Source: Solirubrobacteraceae bacterium
Lineage (GTDB): Bacteria > Actinomycetota > Thermoleophilia > Solirubrobacterales > Solirubrobacteraceae
Length of the DNA stretch: 64,000 nt
Assembly: GCA_029263125.1 (NCBI GenBank)
Contig: JAJCYD010000023.1
Coordinates: 1 to 64,000, forward strand
Reading direction: 5' to 3'
The notes under the pieces are model-generated. The model worked only from the letters and a program-made list of their open reading frames with translations, did no database searches and was not told where the DNA came from. Numbering within the stretch: the first letter of the stretch is position 1; each line of letters opens with the position of its first letter. Shown in pieces: positions 41,979 through 54,731 of the stretch. Made by a program: the position numbers and the translations under genes.

Positions 41979-42422
41979 GTGCCGTCGATCTCGGACTGCG
42001 AGCGCATGTTGCGCGGGGCCTCCCTGCGCGTCACGCGTCCGCGGGTCGCGGTGCTGGCCGCGGTGCACGACCATCCGCATGCCGATACGACGTCGATCGT
42101 CGACCTCGTGCGTGACGATCTCGGCGAGGTGTCCCAGCAAGCCGTCTACGACGGGCTGCGAATCCTGACCTCCGCGCGCCTGGTCCGGTGCATCCACCCA
42201 GCAGGTTCCGTGGCGCGCTATGAGTCGCGGGTCGGCGACAACCATCACCACCTCGTGTGCCGCTCGTGCGGTGCGATCCACGACGTCGACTGCGCCGTTG
42301 GCGCCGCGCCCTGCCTGACCGCGGCCGACCACCACGGCTACGCCCTCGACGAGGCCGAGGTCATCTATTGGGGCGTGTGCCCCGGATGCTCGACCCCACA
42401 CCCATCCCCAGACCACCTCTGA
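41979..42422 (+). CDS. Fur-family (PerR/CatR-like) repressor
   Basis: A 147-residue Fur-family repressor. It has the winged helix RVTRPRVAVLAAVHDHPHADTTSIVDLV and LGEVSQQAVYDGLRILTSARLVR, the metal-binding GDNHHHLVCRSCGAIHDVDC and the last structural pair VCPGC. Such proteins sense peroxide or metal and repress the catalase next door. GTG start with its own -10 box; katG follows 18 bp after the stop. Confidence 0.9.
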   Translation: MPSISDCERMLRGASLRVTRPRVAVLAAVHDHPHADTTSIVDLVRDDLGEVSQQAVYDGLRILTSARLVRCIHPAGSVARYESRVGDNHHHLVCRSCGAIHDVDCAVGAAPCLTAADHHGYALDEAEVIYWGVCPGCSTPHPSPDHL

Positions 42423-44675
<2,253 letters not shown>

Positions 44676-44710
44676 GCTGAGCCTGGACACGTTCGACGAG
44701 ACCCCAAGGA

Positions 44711-44744
44711 GGGGCGCCGGCTCGCATCCGCGAGCGGCGTCCCC
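44711..44744 (+). terminator. terminator hairpin after katG
   Basis: GGGGCGCC and GGCTCGC pair with GCGAGC and GGCG-T-CCCC around ATCC, a strong GC-rich stem with one bulge, 36 bp after the katG stop. Confidence 0.6.
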
Positions 44745-44923
44745 ATGCGGCGCACGACCCGATCACGCCCACCCAGCGTAGACTTCGGCGAGCGCTCCAG
44801 CCACGGGAAGTCCCTGATTGCGACGCGCCAGGTAGCCGTGCCCTGCGAGCCGTAGGGCGCTCATGATCAGTTTTGCCGCACCCATCGCTTGAAGGCAACG
44901 ACATCGACAACGAGGACCCACGT

Positions 44924-45916
44924 ATGACTCTGGTCGAAGAGGCGGGCGCCGCCGCGCGCGCCGTGCCCCAACTGCCCAAGCGTCTGGAGCCCCTGGCGAT
45001 CGCCGCGGTACGCAACGCCGCGATGGCCGCGTTCGTGTGGGCCGGCCGCGGTGACGGCAAGGCCGCCGATGGCGCGGCCACCGAGGCGATGCGCGAGGCT
45101 CTCGGCCACGCGCACGTGCTCGGCAACGTCGTCATCGGCGAGGGCGAGAAGGACAACGCGCCGATGCTCTACAACGGCGAGAAGGTCGGCGAGGGCGACG
45201 ACGTGAGCTTCGACATCGCCGTGGACCCCGTCGAGGGCACCGACCTCTGCGCCGCCGGCCAGGCCGGAGCGCTGACGACGATCGCGTTTGCCGGCGCCGG
45301 CAACATGTGGTCGCCCGGCCCCGCGCTCTACATGGACAAGCTTGTCGTCGAAGCTGCCGCACGCGATGCGATCGACCTGCGCGACGAGCCCGAGCGGGTC
45401 CTCAAACGCGTCTCCGCCGCGCTGGGCAAACGCCCGCGCGACATGGTCGTCGTCGTGCTCGACAAGCCGCGCCACGTCGAGCTCATCACTCGCCTGCGGG
45501 CGTGCGGCGCTCGCGTGCAGACGCCGACCGCCGGCGACGTCGCCGGCGCCCTGCTGGCGGCGCTGCCGGGCACCGGCGTCGATCTGCTGATGGGCTGCGG
45601 CGGAACGCCCGAGGGCGCGATGGCGGCCTGCGCGGTCAAGTGCGTCGGCGGGGGCATGCAGACCCGACTTGCCCCCCAGCGCGAGCCCGAGGCCGAGGCG
45701 ATCGCCGCAGCCGGGCTGTCGACGACCGAGATCCTCGAGGTCGAAGACCTCGTCAAGGGCGACGCGATGTTCGCCGCGACCGCCATCACAGGCGGCACCC
45801 TGGGCCTCAACGCCCCGCGGCGCTCCGGTGGCTGGAACCTCACGCATTCGCTGATCGTGCGACCGGGCTCGGTGCGCCGGATCGTCGAGAGCAGACCCGT
45901 AACCGACCAGGAGTGA
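44924..45916 (+). CDS. glpX: class II fructose-1,6-bisphosphatase (SBPase-type)
   Basis: A 330-residue GlpX phosphatase. Motifs include [17 protein letters not shown], the metal motif [33 protein letters not shown] and [19 protein letters not shown]. Class II enzymes in autotrophs can act on fructose- and sedoheptulose-bisphosphate, as the Calvin cycle needs. It is the first gene of the cbb operon. I prefer the ATG at 44924 (GAGGA at 44912) to the longer frame. fba follows after 4 bp. Confidence 0.93.
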   Translation: MTLVEEAGAAARAVPQLPKRLEPLAIAAVRNAAMAAFVWAGRGDGKAADGAATEAMREALGHAHVLGNVVIGEGEKDNAPMLYNGEKVGEGDDVSFDIAVDPVEGTDLCAAGQAGALTTIAFAGAGNMWSPGPALYMDKLVVEAAARDAIDLRDEPERVLKRVSAALGKRPRDMVVVVLDKPRHVELITRLRACGARVQTPTAGDVAGALLAALPGTGVDLLMGCGGTPEGAMAACAVKCVGGGMQTRLAPQREPEAEAIAAAGLSTTEILEVEDLVKGDAMFAATAITGGTLGLNAPRRSGGWNLTHSLIVRPGSVRRIVESRPVTDQE

Positions 45917-45920
45917 TCAG

Positions 45921-46943
45921 ATGGCACTAGTCACCATGCGACAGCTGCTCGACGAGGCCGCCGCCGGCGGTTACGGCGTGGCCGCGTTCAACGTCAACAA
46001 CCTCGAGCAGATCCAGGGAATCATGGAGGCCGCGCAGGAGACGCAGTCGCCAGTGATCGTCCAGGCCTCGCGCGGCGCGCGCAAGTATGCCGGCGACAAC
46101 TTCCTCTACCACATGATGCTCGCGGCGGCCGAGACCTACCCGGACATCCCCGTCGCCCTGCATCAGGATCACGGCAACTCGCCGGAGACCTGCATCAGCG
46201 CGATCGAGCTGGGCTTCACGAGCGTCATGATGGACGGGTCGCTCGGCGAGGACGCCAAGACGCCACTGGACTTCGAGTCAAACGTCGCCGTGACCAAGGA
46301 GGTCGTGGACTACGCGCATCCGCGCGGCGTCACCGTCGAGGGCGAGCTCGGCACGCTCGGCGGCATGGAGGACGGCGTCGGATCGGGCGAGATCAACCTG
46401 ACCGACCCCGCGCAGGCCGAGGAGTTCGTCGAGCGCACCGGCGTCGACGCGCTCGCCGTCGCGATCGGCACGAGCCACGGCGCGTACAAGTTCTCGCGCG
46501 AGCCCGACGGCGACATCCTCGCGATGGAGATCATCGAGGACATCCATCGCCGGCTGCCCGATACGCACATCGTCATGCACGGCTCGTCGAGCGTGCCAGC
46601 GGAGTGGGTGCAGCGCGTCAAGGATGCCGGCGGCGAGGTCGATGCCGGCTTCGGCGTGCCGATCTCGGCGATCAAGCGCGGCATCGAGCACGGTGTGCGC
46701 AAGGTCAACATCGACACCGACGGGCGTCTGGCGATCACGGCGATGATGCGCGAGCACTTCCGCGACACCCCGGGCGACTGGGATCCGCGCGGTCCGGGCA
46801 AGGCGGCGCGCGCAGGCCAGAAGGCGATCTGCGCCGCGCGCATGGTGGAGCTCGGCATGGCCGGGCACGCCGGCGACTACAAGCCGATGTCGCTGGAGGA
46901 CATGGCCACGCGCTACGCCTCCGGCGTGCGCACCGCCGTCTAA
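45921..46943 (+). CDS. fba: class II fructose-bisphosphate aldolase
   Basis: A 340-residue zinc-dependent aldolase that joins triose phosphates (and, in the Calvin cycle, erythrose-4-phosphate with DHAP). The metal His is in [15 protein letters not shown], followed by [55 protein letters not shown] and [14 protein letters not shown], which match the CbbA type. It is 4 bp after glpX and clearly part of the same operon. Confidence 0.94.
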   Translation: MALVTMRQLLDEAAAGGYGVAAFNVNNLEQIQGIMEAAQETQSPVIVQASRGARKYAGDNFLYHMMLAAAETYPDIPVALHQDHGNSPETCISAIELGFTSVMMDGSLGEDAKTPLDFESNVAVTKEVVDYAHPRGVTVEGELGTLGGMEDGVGSGEINLTDPAQAEEFVERTGVDALAVAIGTSHGAYKFSREPDGDILAMEIIEDIHRRLPDTHIVMHGSSSVPAEWVQRVKDAGGEVDAGFGVPISAIKRGIEHGVRKVNIDTDGRLAITAMMREHFRDTPGDWDPRGPGKAARAGQKAICAARMVELGMAGHAGDYKPMSLEDMATRYASGVRTAV

Positions 46944-46978
46944 GCGGCCTTGACCATTGCAGCGCCGCGGAGGCGCAG

Positions 46979-47671
46979 GTGATCGATGTCGCGTTCGTTG
47001 GCACCGACGTGCGTCGCGCGGCGACGTCCGTCGTCATCGACGTGCTGCGTGCGACATCGACGATCACCCATGCCCTGACCTCCGGCTATGAGCGGGTGCT
47101 CGTGGCCGGAAGCATCGCCCAGGCGCTGGAGCTCAACGCCGACGGACGTGTCCTGGCGGGCGAGCGCGAATGCGAGCGCCCGCCGGGCTTCGACCTGGGC
47201 AACTCGCCGCAGGACATGACGACGCCGGGCGGCGTCGAGGTCGTCCTTGCGACGACGAACGGGGCGCCGGCGATCGTCGCCGCTGCCGCGGTCAGCGACG
47301 AGGTGCTCGTCGCCTGCCTGCTGAACCTCGACGCGGTCGTCACGGCGCTCGCGTCCCGCACCGGCGACGTGCTGCTGGTGTGCGCGGGCACCGGCGGCAA
47401 GATCACGCTGGAGGACGTCTACGTCGCCGGGCGGGTGGCGGCGGCGCTCGACGGCGAGCGCACCGACGCGGCTCGCATCGCCGAGGTGCTGGCCGGCTCG
47501 TTCGAGCGTCCGCTGGCGGCGCTGCAGGCCAGCGCCGGAGCGGCCGGGATCCGCGCCGCGGGCTTGGACTCCGACATCGACTTCTGCGCGCAGGAGTCGA
47601 TCTCGGTCGTTGTGCCACGACTTGCGCGCATGGACGGCGAGACCGCCGTTGTGGAGCCGCTGAACTCATAG
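46979..47671 (+). CDS. ComB-like 2-phosphosulfolactate phosphatase
   Basis: A 230-residue ComB-fold phosphatase: SVVIDVLRATSTITHAL near the start, LAGERECERPPGFDLGNSPQDM, VVLATTNGAPAIVAAAA and LVCAGTGGKITLEDVY are the family motifs. ComB removes phosphate from phosphosulfolactate in coenzyme M synthesis; here, inside a Calvin-cycle operon and without other com genes, it more likely acts on another C2-C3 phosphoester. GGAGG at 46969-46973 serves the GTG at 46979. Confidence 0.85.
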   Translation: MIDVAFVGTDVRRAATSVVIDVLRATSTITHALTSGYERVLVAGSIAQALELNADGRVLAGERECERPPGFDLGNSPQDMTTPGGVEVVLATTNGAPAIVAAAAVSDEVLVACLLNLDAVVTALASRTGDVLLVCAGTGGKITLEDVYVAGRVAAALDGERTDAARIAEVLAGSFERPLAALQASAGAAGIRAAGLDSDIDFCAQESISVVVPRLARMDGETAVVEPLNS

Positions 47672-47695
47672 CGTAATGACAATGCAAACGCGACG

Positions 47696-47733
47696 ATCTT
47701 TGGCTTTTTATCTTTGGATGGCCAAGGTACCCT
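47696..47733 (+). promoter_or_regulatory. cbbL promoter with direct repeats
   Basis: ATCTTTGG occurs at 47696-47703 and 47710-47717, 14 bp apart, and the second copy ends a TTGG-ATGG-CCAA inverted repeat at 47714-47725. TACCCT at 47728-47733 fits a -10 box with an AT-rich -35 area (CTTTTTA). The run is AT-rich in GC-rich DNA. A CbbR-type activator site is likely; it would give cbbL its own promoter inside the operon. Confidence 0.5.
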
Positions 47734-47742
47734 GACGCGTAG

Positions 47743-49224
<1,482 letters not shown>

Positions 49225-49238
49225 GGGAGAGAGAAGAT

Positions 49239-49733
49239 ATGAGACTCACACAAGGAACGTTCTCCTTCCTGCCGGACCTGACCGACGAGCAGATCGAGGC
49301 GCAGATCACCTACGCGCTGTCCAACGGATGGTCGATCATGGTCGAGTACACCGACGACCCGCACCCGCGCAACGGGCTGTGGGACATGTGGTCGCCGCCG
49401 ATGTTCGATCTCGAAGAGGGCGAGGCGGACGTCGTGATGCGCGACGTGCGCGCGTGCCGCGAGGCGCATTCGCACCTCTACGTGAAGGTCGTTGCGTACG
49501 ACCGCTCGAAGGGGCGCCAGACCTCGGCGCTGTCGTTCATCGTCAACCGGCCGGAGGTCGAGCCCGGCTTCCGCTTGGAGCGCCAGGAGTCCCACGACCG
49601 CGTCATCCGCTACACGATCCACTCCTACGCCGGCCTCAACACGCCGGCCGGCGAGCGCTACGGCGGACCGGGCGGGGACCTGGCGCCGGTCATCGCCCAC
49701 GGGGCCAAGTCGAACGGCAAGTCGGGCGAATAA
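49239..49733 (+). CDS. cbbS: RuBisCO small subunit
   Basis: A 164-residue small subunit with the red-type start [23 protein letters not shown], the [26 protein letters not shown] core and a C-terminal extension. It caps the L8S8 complex. It begins 14 bp after cbbL with its own GGGGAGAGAGAAG ribosome binding site. The following gene cbbX starts at the base after its stop. The C-terminal extension is typical of red-type small subunits, which have the longer beta-hairpin. Confidence 0.95.
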   Translation: MRLTQGTFSFLPDLTDEQIEAQITYALSNGWSIMVEYTDDPHPRNGLWDMWSPPMFDLEEGEADVVMRDVRACREAHSHLYVKVVAYDRSKGRQTSALSFIVNRPEVEPGFRLERQESHDRVIRYTIHSYAGLNTPAGERYGGPGGDLAPVIAHGAKSNGKSGE

Positions 49734-50666
49734 GTGGCCCAGACGACCGAAACCCTGCCTGAGAAGGTCAAGGCTCTCGACGACGCCGACGCGGTCGAGG
49801 CGGTGCTGTCGGAGCTCGACGAGGAGCTCGTCGGTCTCGATCCCGTCAAGGAGCGCATCCGCGAGATGGCGGCGCTCCTGGTCATCGACAAGCTACGCCG
49901 CGAGGCAGGGCTCGAATCGTCGCGCCCGTCGCTGCACATGACGTTCACCGGCAACCCCGGTACCGGCAAGACCACCGTCGCGCTGAAGATGGCGGAGATC
50001 CTCCATCGGCTTGGGTACATTCCCAAGCCGAAGGTGGTCTCCGTCACGCGCGACGACCTCGTCGGGCAGTACGTGGGACACACCGCCCCCAAGACCCGTG
50101 ACGTGCTCAAGCGGGCCAAGGGCGGCGTGCTGTTCATCGACGAGGCCTACTACCTGTACCGCCCCGAGAACGAACGCGACTACGGGCAGGAGTCGATCGA
50201 GATCCTGCTGCAGGTCATGGAGACCGAGCGCGACGACCTCGTCGTCGTCCTCGCCGGCTACAAGGACCGGATGGACACGTTCTTTCGATCCAACCCCGGC
50301 ATGGGCTCGCGCGTGGCCCACCATCTGCACTTCCCGGACTTCACGGTCGACGAGCTCGTGCAGATCGCCGACCTCATGATGGGTCAGCAGCAGTACGAGT
50401 TCGAAGACGAGGCGCGCGACGCGTTTCGCGAGTACATCGAGCGGCGCGTGGAGCGTCCGCGCTTCGCCTACGGGCGCAGCATCCGCAACGCGATCGACCG
50501 CTCGCGGATGCGCCAGGCGGGACGTCTGTACGAGCGGCGCGACGAGCTTACGCGCGAGGATCTCGTGACGATCAAGGCAGAGGACATTCGCGGCAGCTCG
50601 CTGTTCTCAGACGAGGACGGCGAGTCCTCGGCCGACGACGACACCGCGCCCGGCAACCAGAGCTAG
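49734..50666 (+). CDS. cbbX: red-type RuBisCO activase CbbX
   Basis: A 310-residue AAA+ ATPase that removes sugar-phosphate inhibitors from red-type RuBisCO by pulling on the large subunit's C-terminus. Walker A is [19 protein letters not shown], Walker [22 protein letters not shown], sensor 1 [15 protein letters not shown] and the arginine-finger region [13 protein letters not shown]. The GTG begins immediately after the cbbS stop. Its presence confirms the RuBisCO subtype. Confidence 0.95.
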   Translation: MAQTTETLPEKVKALDDADAVEAVLSELDEELVGLDPVKERIREMAALLVIDKLRREAGLESSRPSLHMTFTGNPGTGKTTVALKMAEILHRLGYIPKPKVVSVTRDDLVGQYVGHTAPKTRDVLKRAKGGVLFIDEAYYLYRPENERDYGQESIEILLQVMETERDDLVVVLAGYKDRMDTFFRSNPGMGSRVAHHLHFPDFTVDELVQIADLMMGQQQYEFEDEARDAFREYIERRVERPRFAYGRSIRNAIDRSRMRQAGRLYERRDELTREDLVTIKAEDIRGSSLFSDEDGESSADDDTAPGNQS

Positions 50667-50692
50667 CCCATAGATGCGATAGTTCGTCGGCC

Positions 50693-51628
50693 ATGGCCCG
50701 ACCGATCATTCTCGGCGTCGTCGGAGACTCCGCGACCGGCAAGACGACGCTGTCGCGCGGGCTGGTCCGCATGCTCGGCGACGACAACGTCACGCACGTC
50801 GCGGCCGACGACTACCACCGCTACGACCGTCGCCAGCGCGCCGAGCACGGCATCACGCCGTTGCATCCAGACTGCAACTACATCGACATCATGGAGCGCC
50901 ACTTCGCCGAGTTGCATGACGGCGACGCGATCCTCAAGCCCGTCTACCAGCACAAGCACGGCACGTTCGGTCCGCCGGTTTACACCAAGCCCAATCAGTT
51001 CACGCTGATCGAGGGTCTGCTCGGCTACCACACCGAGGAGCTGCGCAAGTCCTACGACGTGCGCGTGTTCCTCGCGCCGCCTGAGGACCTGCGGCGCAGG
51101 TGGAAGGTCCAGCGCGACTGCTCTCGGCGCGGCTACACGACCGACCAGGTGCTCGAGGAGCTCGACCGTCGCGAGCCCGACTCCCAGCTGTACATCCGCC
51201 CTCAGCAGCGCTGGGCGGACATCGTCGTCTCGTTTCAGCCCGGCAGCCGGGGCGACCAGGAGCATCTCGATGCCGAGGTCGTGTTGCGCAAGGGACTGGA
51301 CCATCCCGACCTGTCGGAGTTCGTCGGCGACGGCGACAGGGGGCTCAAGCTCAAGGAACACGAGCAGGAGCACACGCTCTTCATCCCCGGCGACATCGAT
51401 CCGGCTCGCGGCTCGGAGATCGAGGAGTCCGTCTGGGAGCGCATGCATTTCGCCAGCCACCTGCGCTCCGAACGCCTCGGGGAGTTCACGGTCGGAACCG
51501 AGCTGCATCGCTCGGAGTCGCTGGCCGTCGTGCAGGTGCTCGTGCTGTACCACCTCGTGACCGCCCGCGCCGCCGTCGCGCTGGGCAGCGATAGCTCCCG
51601 CGTCGACCGCGCGGACCAGCCGGCATAA
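50693..51628 (+). CDS. prk: phosphoribulokinase
   Basis: A 311-residue P-loop kinase that makes ribulose-1,5-bisphosphate. Walker A is ILGVVGDSATGKTTLSRGL; the substrate loop has DDYHRYDRRQRAEHGITPLHPDCNY, and IDIMERHFAELHDGDAILKPVYQHKHGTF. The sequence is closest to the cyanobacterial/plant-type class by its start and length. It follows cbbX by 26 bp and completes the RuBisCO module. Cysteine pairs known to give redox control in chloroplasts are not seen. Confidence 0.93.
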   Translation: MARPIILGVVGDSATGKTTLSRGLVRMLGDDNVTHVAADDYHRYDRRQRAEHGITPLHPDCNYIDIMERHFAELHDGDAILKPVYQHKHGTFGPPVYTKPNQFTLIEGLLGYHTEELRKSYDVRVFLAPPEDLRRRWKVQRDCSRRGYTTDQVLEELDRREPDSQLYIRPQQRWADIVVSFQPGSRGDQEHLDAEVVLRKGLDHPDLSEFVGDGDRGLKLKEHEQEHTLFIPGDIDPARGSEIEESVWERMHFASHLRSERLGEFTVGTELHRSESLAVVQVLVLYHLVTARAAVALGSDSSRVDRADQPA

Positions 51629-51666
51629 CTAGCGGGCGCCTTCACCGCAGCGGCCGGCAGAGCTAC

Positions 51667-51686
51667 CATGTGGCAATTGCCACATG
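51667..51686. promoter_or_regulatory. perfect 20-bp palindrome upstream of USP-like gene
   Basis: CATGTGGCAATTGCCACATG is a perfect palindrome, centred 50 bp before the ATG at 51727. It stands in the 98-bp gap after prk. Its length and symmetry are those of a dimeric repressor or activator site. Confidence 0.6.
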
Positions 51687-51726
51687 CAATGTTCCGTGGC
51701 CATCGTGAACGAGGATGGTTTTGCCC

Positions 51727-52182
51727 ATGTCGAGATCTGCCCCGCGAGTCCTCATCATCGCCAACCGCACCGCGGCCACGCAGCCGTTGCTGGATGCGGT
51801 TCGGCGGCGCGCACAGCAGGGGCCGGCGCGGTTTCATCTGCTCGTGCCGGCCACGCCGCGGGGCCTGCACCGGGTCGTCGATCCGGAGGACTCCGGTCGT
51901 GAGGACGCCGAGCGCCAGCTGGAGATCGCCCTCGAGCTGCTGCGTGAGGCGGCCGGCGTGGAGGTCGCCGGCAACGTCGGCAGCGCGGACCCGATGGCCG
52001 CGATCGCCGACGTCATGAACGACCGGCGGGTGCACGAGATCATCCTCTCCACCCTGCCGCGACGGCTGTCGCGGTGGATGCATCTGGACCTGCCGAGCAA
52101 GCTCAACGGGTTCGGCGTCCCGGTCACCCACGTGGAGGCCTCGCGGACGCCTGAGGACGAGATGGCGCACAGCGTCGCGTGA
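51727..52182 (+). CDS. universal stress protein-like domain protein
   Basis: A 151-residue alpha/beta protein: VLIIANRTAATQPLLDAVRRRA at the start, a RFHLLVPATPR strand, then LLREAAGVEVAGNVGSADPMAAIADVMNDRRVHEIILSTLPRRLSRWMHLDLPSKLNGFGVPVTHVE, the pattern of a USP/adenine-nucleotide alpha-hydrolase fold. The final GxGxxGx(9)GS/T motif for ATP binding is not seen. It follows prk with its own palindromic control site, so it may link stress to CO2 fixation. Confidence 0.65.
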   Translation: MSRSAPRVLIIANRTAATQPLLDAVRRRAQQGPARFHLLVPATPRGLHRVVDPEDSGREDAERQLEIALELLREAAGVEVAGNVGSADPMAAIADVMNDRRVHEIILSTLPRRLSRWMHLDLPSKLNGFGVPVTHVEASRTPEDEMAHSVA

Positions 52183-52240
52183 CGCCGGCGGTCCGTCCCT
52201 CCGGCCCGGCGCCGGACGACCGGGCCGTCCAGAACGACCG

Positions 52241-53206
52241 CTAACTCGTCGCTTGCGAGGCCCTGGTCACGGCGGACCCCGGGATGCCCGACGCATCGCC
52301 CAGGCTGTCACGCGCGACAGGGGAGACGACGAATTCCATGAAGCGCTCGACGGCCGTCCGCCGTGGACCGACGGTCGAGCACATCGCATACCAGCGCCGT
52401 GGAGCCGGCCTGTGACGCACCGGCAGCGCTGCCAGCAGGCCGGCCTCGAGCTCCAGCGCGACGGCTGCCCGCGAGATGAACGCCACGCCGATCCCGGCGC
52501 GTGCCGCCTGCTTGATCGCACCGTTGGAGCCCAGCGTCAGCGTCTGGGGCTCCAGCGCCGCGGCCGCGATGAACTCCTCGTTGACGACGCGCGTGCCGGA
52601 GCCCTGCTCGCGCAGAAGCCAGACGCGGCGCTCGAGCTCGGCGGCATCGATCACGCCTCCACCGACATGCGGGTCGTCGGGGGCGGTGATCAGGACGAAT
52701 TCGTTCAGGAGGATCGCGGTCGACTGGATCCGCGGATCGCGCGGAGGGCGCCCGCCGATCGCCACGTCCGCGCGATGGTCCAGGACGAGATCGAGCACCT
52801 GCTCGCGGTTGCCGACGGCGAGGGTCAGGCCGATCCCGTCGTTGCTCTGGCCGAAGACGCGCATGAGCGGCGGGACGAAGGACTCCGCGGCGGTCGTCAC
52901 CGCGGCGAGGCGAAGCCGCCGGTCGGCGAGGTGCGCGGCCTCTCGCGCGGCGCGCCGCCCCTCCTCCAGCAGTCCGATGACATCCGCCGCGAAGGGCGCG
53001 AAGGCGTTGCCGGCGGCCGTTGGGCGGATGCCGCGCCCCTCGCGTTCGGTGACCGGCGTCCCGAGCTCGCGGGACAGCGCCGCCACGGCGGCCGAGACAG
53101 ACGGCTGGGTGACGACGAGCTCGTCCGCGGCGGCGGTGACCGACCCGCCGCGCATGACCGCGAGAAAGCTCCGCAGTTGCGTCAGAGTTATAGACACAAA
53201 CCTCAT
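52241..53206 (-). CDS. cbbR: LysR-family regulator, CbbR-like
   Basis: A 321-residue LysR regulator. The N-terminal helix-turn-helix is LTQLRSFLAVMRGGSVTAAADELVVTQPSVSAAVAALSRELGTPV, followed by the effector domain (LRLAAVTTAAESFVPPLMRVF, ADVAIGGRPPRDPRI). It converges on the cbb operon, which LysR-type CbbR proteins control in other autotrophs. ATG at 53206 is chosen. A short ATCG-N12-CGAT inverted repeat at 53218-53237 is a possible self-regulatory site. Assignment as CbbR rests mainly on position. Confidence 0.8.
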   Translation of the reverse strand: MRFVSITLTQLRSFLAVMRGGSVTAAADELVVTQPSVSAAVAALSRELGTPVTEREGRGIRPTAAGNAFAPFAADVIGLLEEGRRAAREAAHLADRRLRLAAVTTAAESFVPPLMRVFGQSNDGIGLTLAVGNREQVLDLVLDHRADVAIGGRPPRDPRIQSTAILLNEFVLITAPDDPHVGGGVIDAAELERRVWLLREQGSGTRVVNEEFIAAAALEPQTLTLGSNGAIKQAARAGIGVAFISRAAVALELEAGLLAALPVRHRPAPRRWYAMCSTVGPRRTAVERFMEFVVSPVARDSLGDASGIPGSAVTRASQATS

Positions 53207-53335
53207 GGTAGCGGCTAATCGAGAGATTTTCCACGATACCGATCGGTCCGGCTGGGCCCTTGCGATGATGTTCGCCGGCTGGAGCGGTCTACTGTCGAGA
53301 GGACCAGTCGACGAGCGTTCACAAGGAGCGTCACG

Positions 53336-54007
53336 ATGCAGATGCCACCGATCGTCTCGGCGCAGGAGTGGGAGGCCGCACGCGAGGAGCTGCTGGTCAC
53401 CGAGAAGGATCTGACGCGCGCCCGCGACGCGCTGGCCGCCAAGCGTCGCCGGATGCCGCGGATGGCGGTCGAGCAGGACTATCGCTTCGAGGGCGCCGCA
53501 GGGCCGGTGAGCCTGCTCGACCTGTTCGAGGGACGTCGCCAGCTCGTCGTCTACCGCTTCTTCTTCGAGCCCGGTATGTCGGGCTGGCCTGAACGTGGCT
53601 GCGGCGGCTGTTCGTTTCTCGCCGATCAGGTGGCGCATCTCGCACACCTCAATGCCCGCGACACGACGCTCGCGTTCGTCTCGCGCGCGCCGCAACCTGA
53701 CATCGAGCGCTGGACGGCTCGAATGGGCTGGGAGGTCCCCTGGTACACGCTGACCGACGACTTCGACGCGGATCTCGGCGTGGATGAGTGGCATGGCACC
53801 AACGCCTTCCTGCGCGACGGCGATCAGATCTTCCGCACCTACGTCGTCAACAACCGCGGCGACGAGGCCATGGGGTCGACATGGAGCTTCCTCGACCTCA
53901 CCGCGCTCGGTCGCCAGGAGCAGTGGGAGGACTCACCTGAAGGCTACCCGCAGACCGCGCCATACCAGTGGTGGAACCTGCACGACGACTATGGCGACGC
54001 GGCGTGA
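53336..54007 (+). CDS. DUF899 thioredoxin-like protein
   Basis: A 223-residue DUF899 protein with a thioredoxin-like fold: MPPIVSAQEWEAAREELLVTEKDLTRARDALAAKRRRMP is the family start, then SLLDLFEGRRQLVVYRFFFEPG, a Cys pair in ERGCGGCSFLADQ at about residues 84-87, and the GTNAFLRDGDQIFRTYVVNNRGDEAMGSTWSFLDLT segment. Function unknown, perhaps a redox role. AAGGAG at 53322-53327 serves the ATG. It is divergent from cbbR. Confidence 0.85.
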   Translation: MQMPPIVSAQEWEAAREELLVTEKDLTRARDALAAKRRRMPRMAVEQDYRFEGAAGPVSLLDLFEGRRQLVVYRFFFEPGMSGWPERGCGGCSFLADQVAHLAHLNARDTTLAFVSRAPQPDIERWTARMGWEVPWYTLTDDFDADLGVDEWHGTNAFLRDGDQIFRTYVVNNRGDEAMGSTWSFLDLTALGRQEQWEDSPEGYPQTAPYQWWNLHDDYGDAA

Positions 54008-54054
54008 TCGCCACGCACGCGCATGTCGCCTAGCGTGGACCGCGGAGCACTGCG

Positions 54055-54456
54055 ATGCTCTGCGCCATGGTGGCGCGCACGACGATCGATGAGCTGCTGC
54101 AGCGGGCGCGAGCGACGCTGATCCGCCTCGGGCCGCACGAGGCGCGGGGTGCGATGAGCGCCGGCGCGCTGATGATCGACATCCGCTCCGAGGCCCAGCG
54201 GGCCGCCGATGGCATCGTGCCCGACGCGATCTGCTTCGCGCGCAACGTGCTGGAGTGGCGCTGCGATCCCAGCTGCGAGGCGCACGACGATCGTGTCGGC
54301 GACATCGAGCGCAGCGTGATCGTGATGTGCGACGAGGGGTATCAGTCCAGCCTTGCCGCAGCGTCGCTGCAGCAGCTCGGATTTGTCCGCGCGACCGATC
54401 TCGTCGGCGGCTTTCGAGCCTGGCGCGACGCGGGACTGCCGGTCGAGCAGGCGTAG
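54055..54456 (+). CDS. rhodanese-domain protein
   Basis: A 133-residue rhodanese domain: LIDIR-type MIDIRSEAQRAADGIVPDAI at the start, the active-site Cys loop VIVMCDEGYQSSLAAASLQQLGF and the C-terminal DLVGGFRAWRDAGLPV. It probably transfers sulfane sulfur or binds phosphate; in this neighbourhood a role in selenium or sulfur handling is possible but unproven. The start could be ATG 54055 or 54067. Confidence 0.85.
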   Translation: MLCAMVARTTIDELLQRARATLIRLGPHEARGAMSAGALMIDIRSEAQRAADGIVPDAICFARNVLEWRCDPSCEAHDDRVGDIERSVIVMCDEGYQSSLAAASLQQLGFVRATDLVGGFRAWRDAGLPVEQA

Positions 54457-54731
54457 GCCCGCTGCGCGGCCGGCGTCGGAGGCCCTCAGCTGCTGAGGTT
54501 CGCCGCCGAAGAGCCCACGTCGGTGGCAGCAGCAGCTCGGTCAGCCGCCGGAGGTCCTGCTCGTCGCCGCCGAGCAGCAGCGCGGACAGCGGCGACGATC
54601 CCGAGCCGTGGACGCTGAAGGCCAGGTCGTAGCTGGCGATCGGGACGGGCGCGCGGTTGGGGTAGACGGTCTTCAGCCGCTGCACGAGCGTGGTCGCGGC
54701 CGGCGGCAGGACGGTGCCACCGACCCGGCTG
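54457..54731. other. no gene assigned
   Basis: 275 bp between the rhodanese and selB stops (convergent). A minus-strand frame, which runs past the selB end and carries TVLPPAATTLVQRLKTVYPNRAPVPIASYDLAFSVHGSGS, looks partly protein-like. It has no start upstream outside selB and would run over the rhodanese gene, so I do not call it. It might be a decayed gene fragment. Confidence 0.4.

Noticed and set aside
53933-54685. 250-residue minus-strand frame across the rhodanese gene
   Set aside because: The first 60 residues look protein-like, but most of the frame is opposite the rhodanese gene and Arg-rich; no start or family support.
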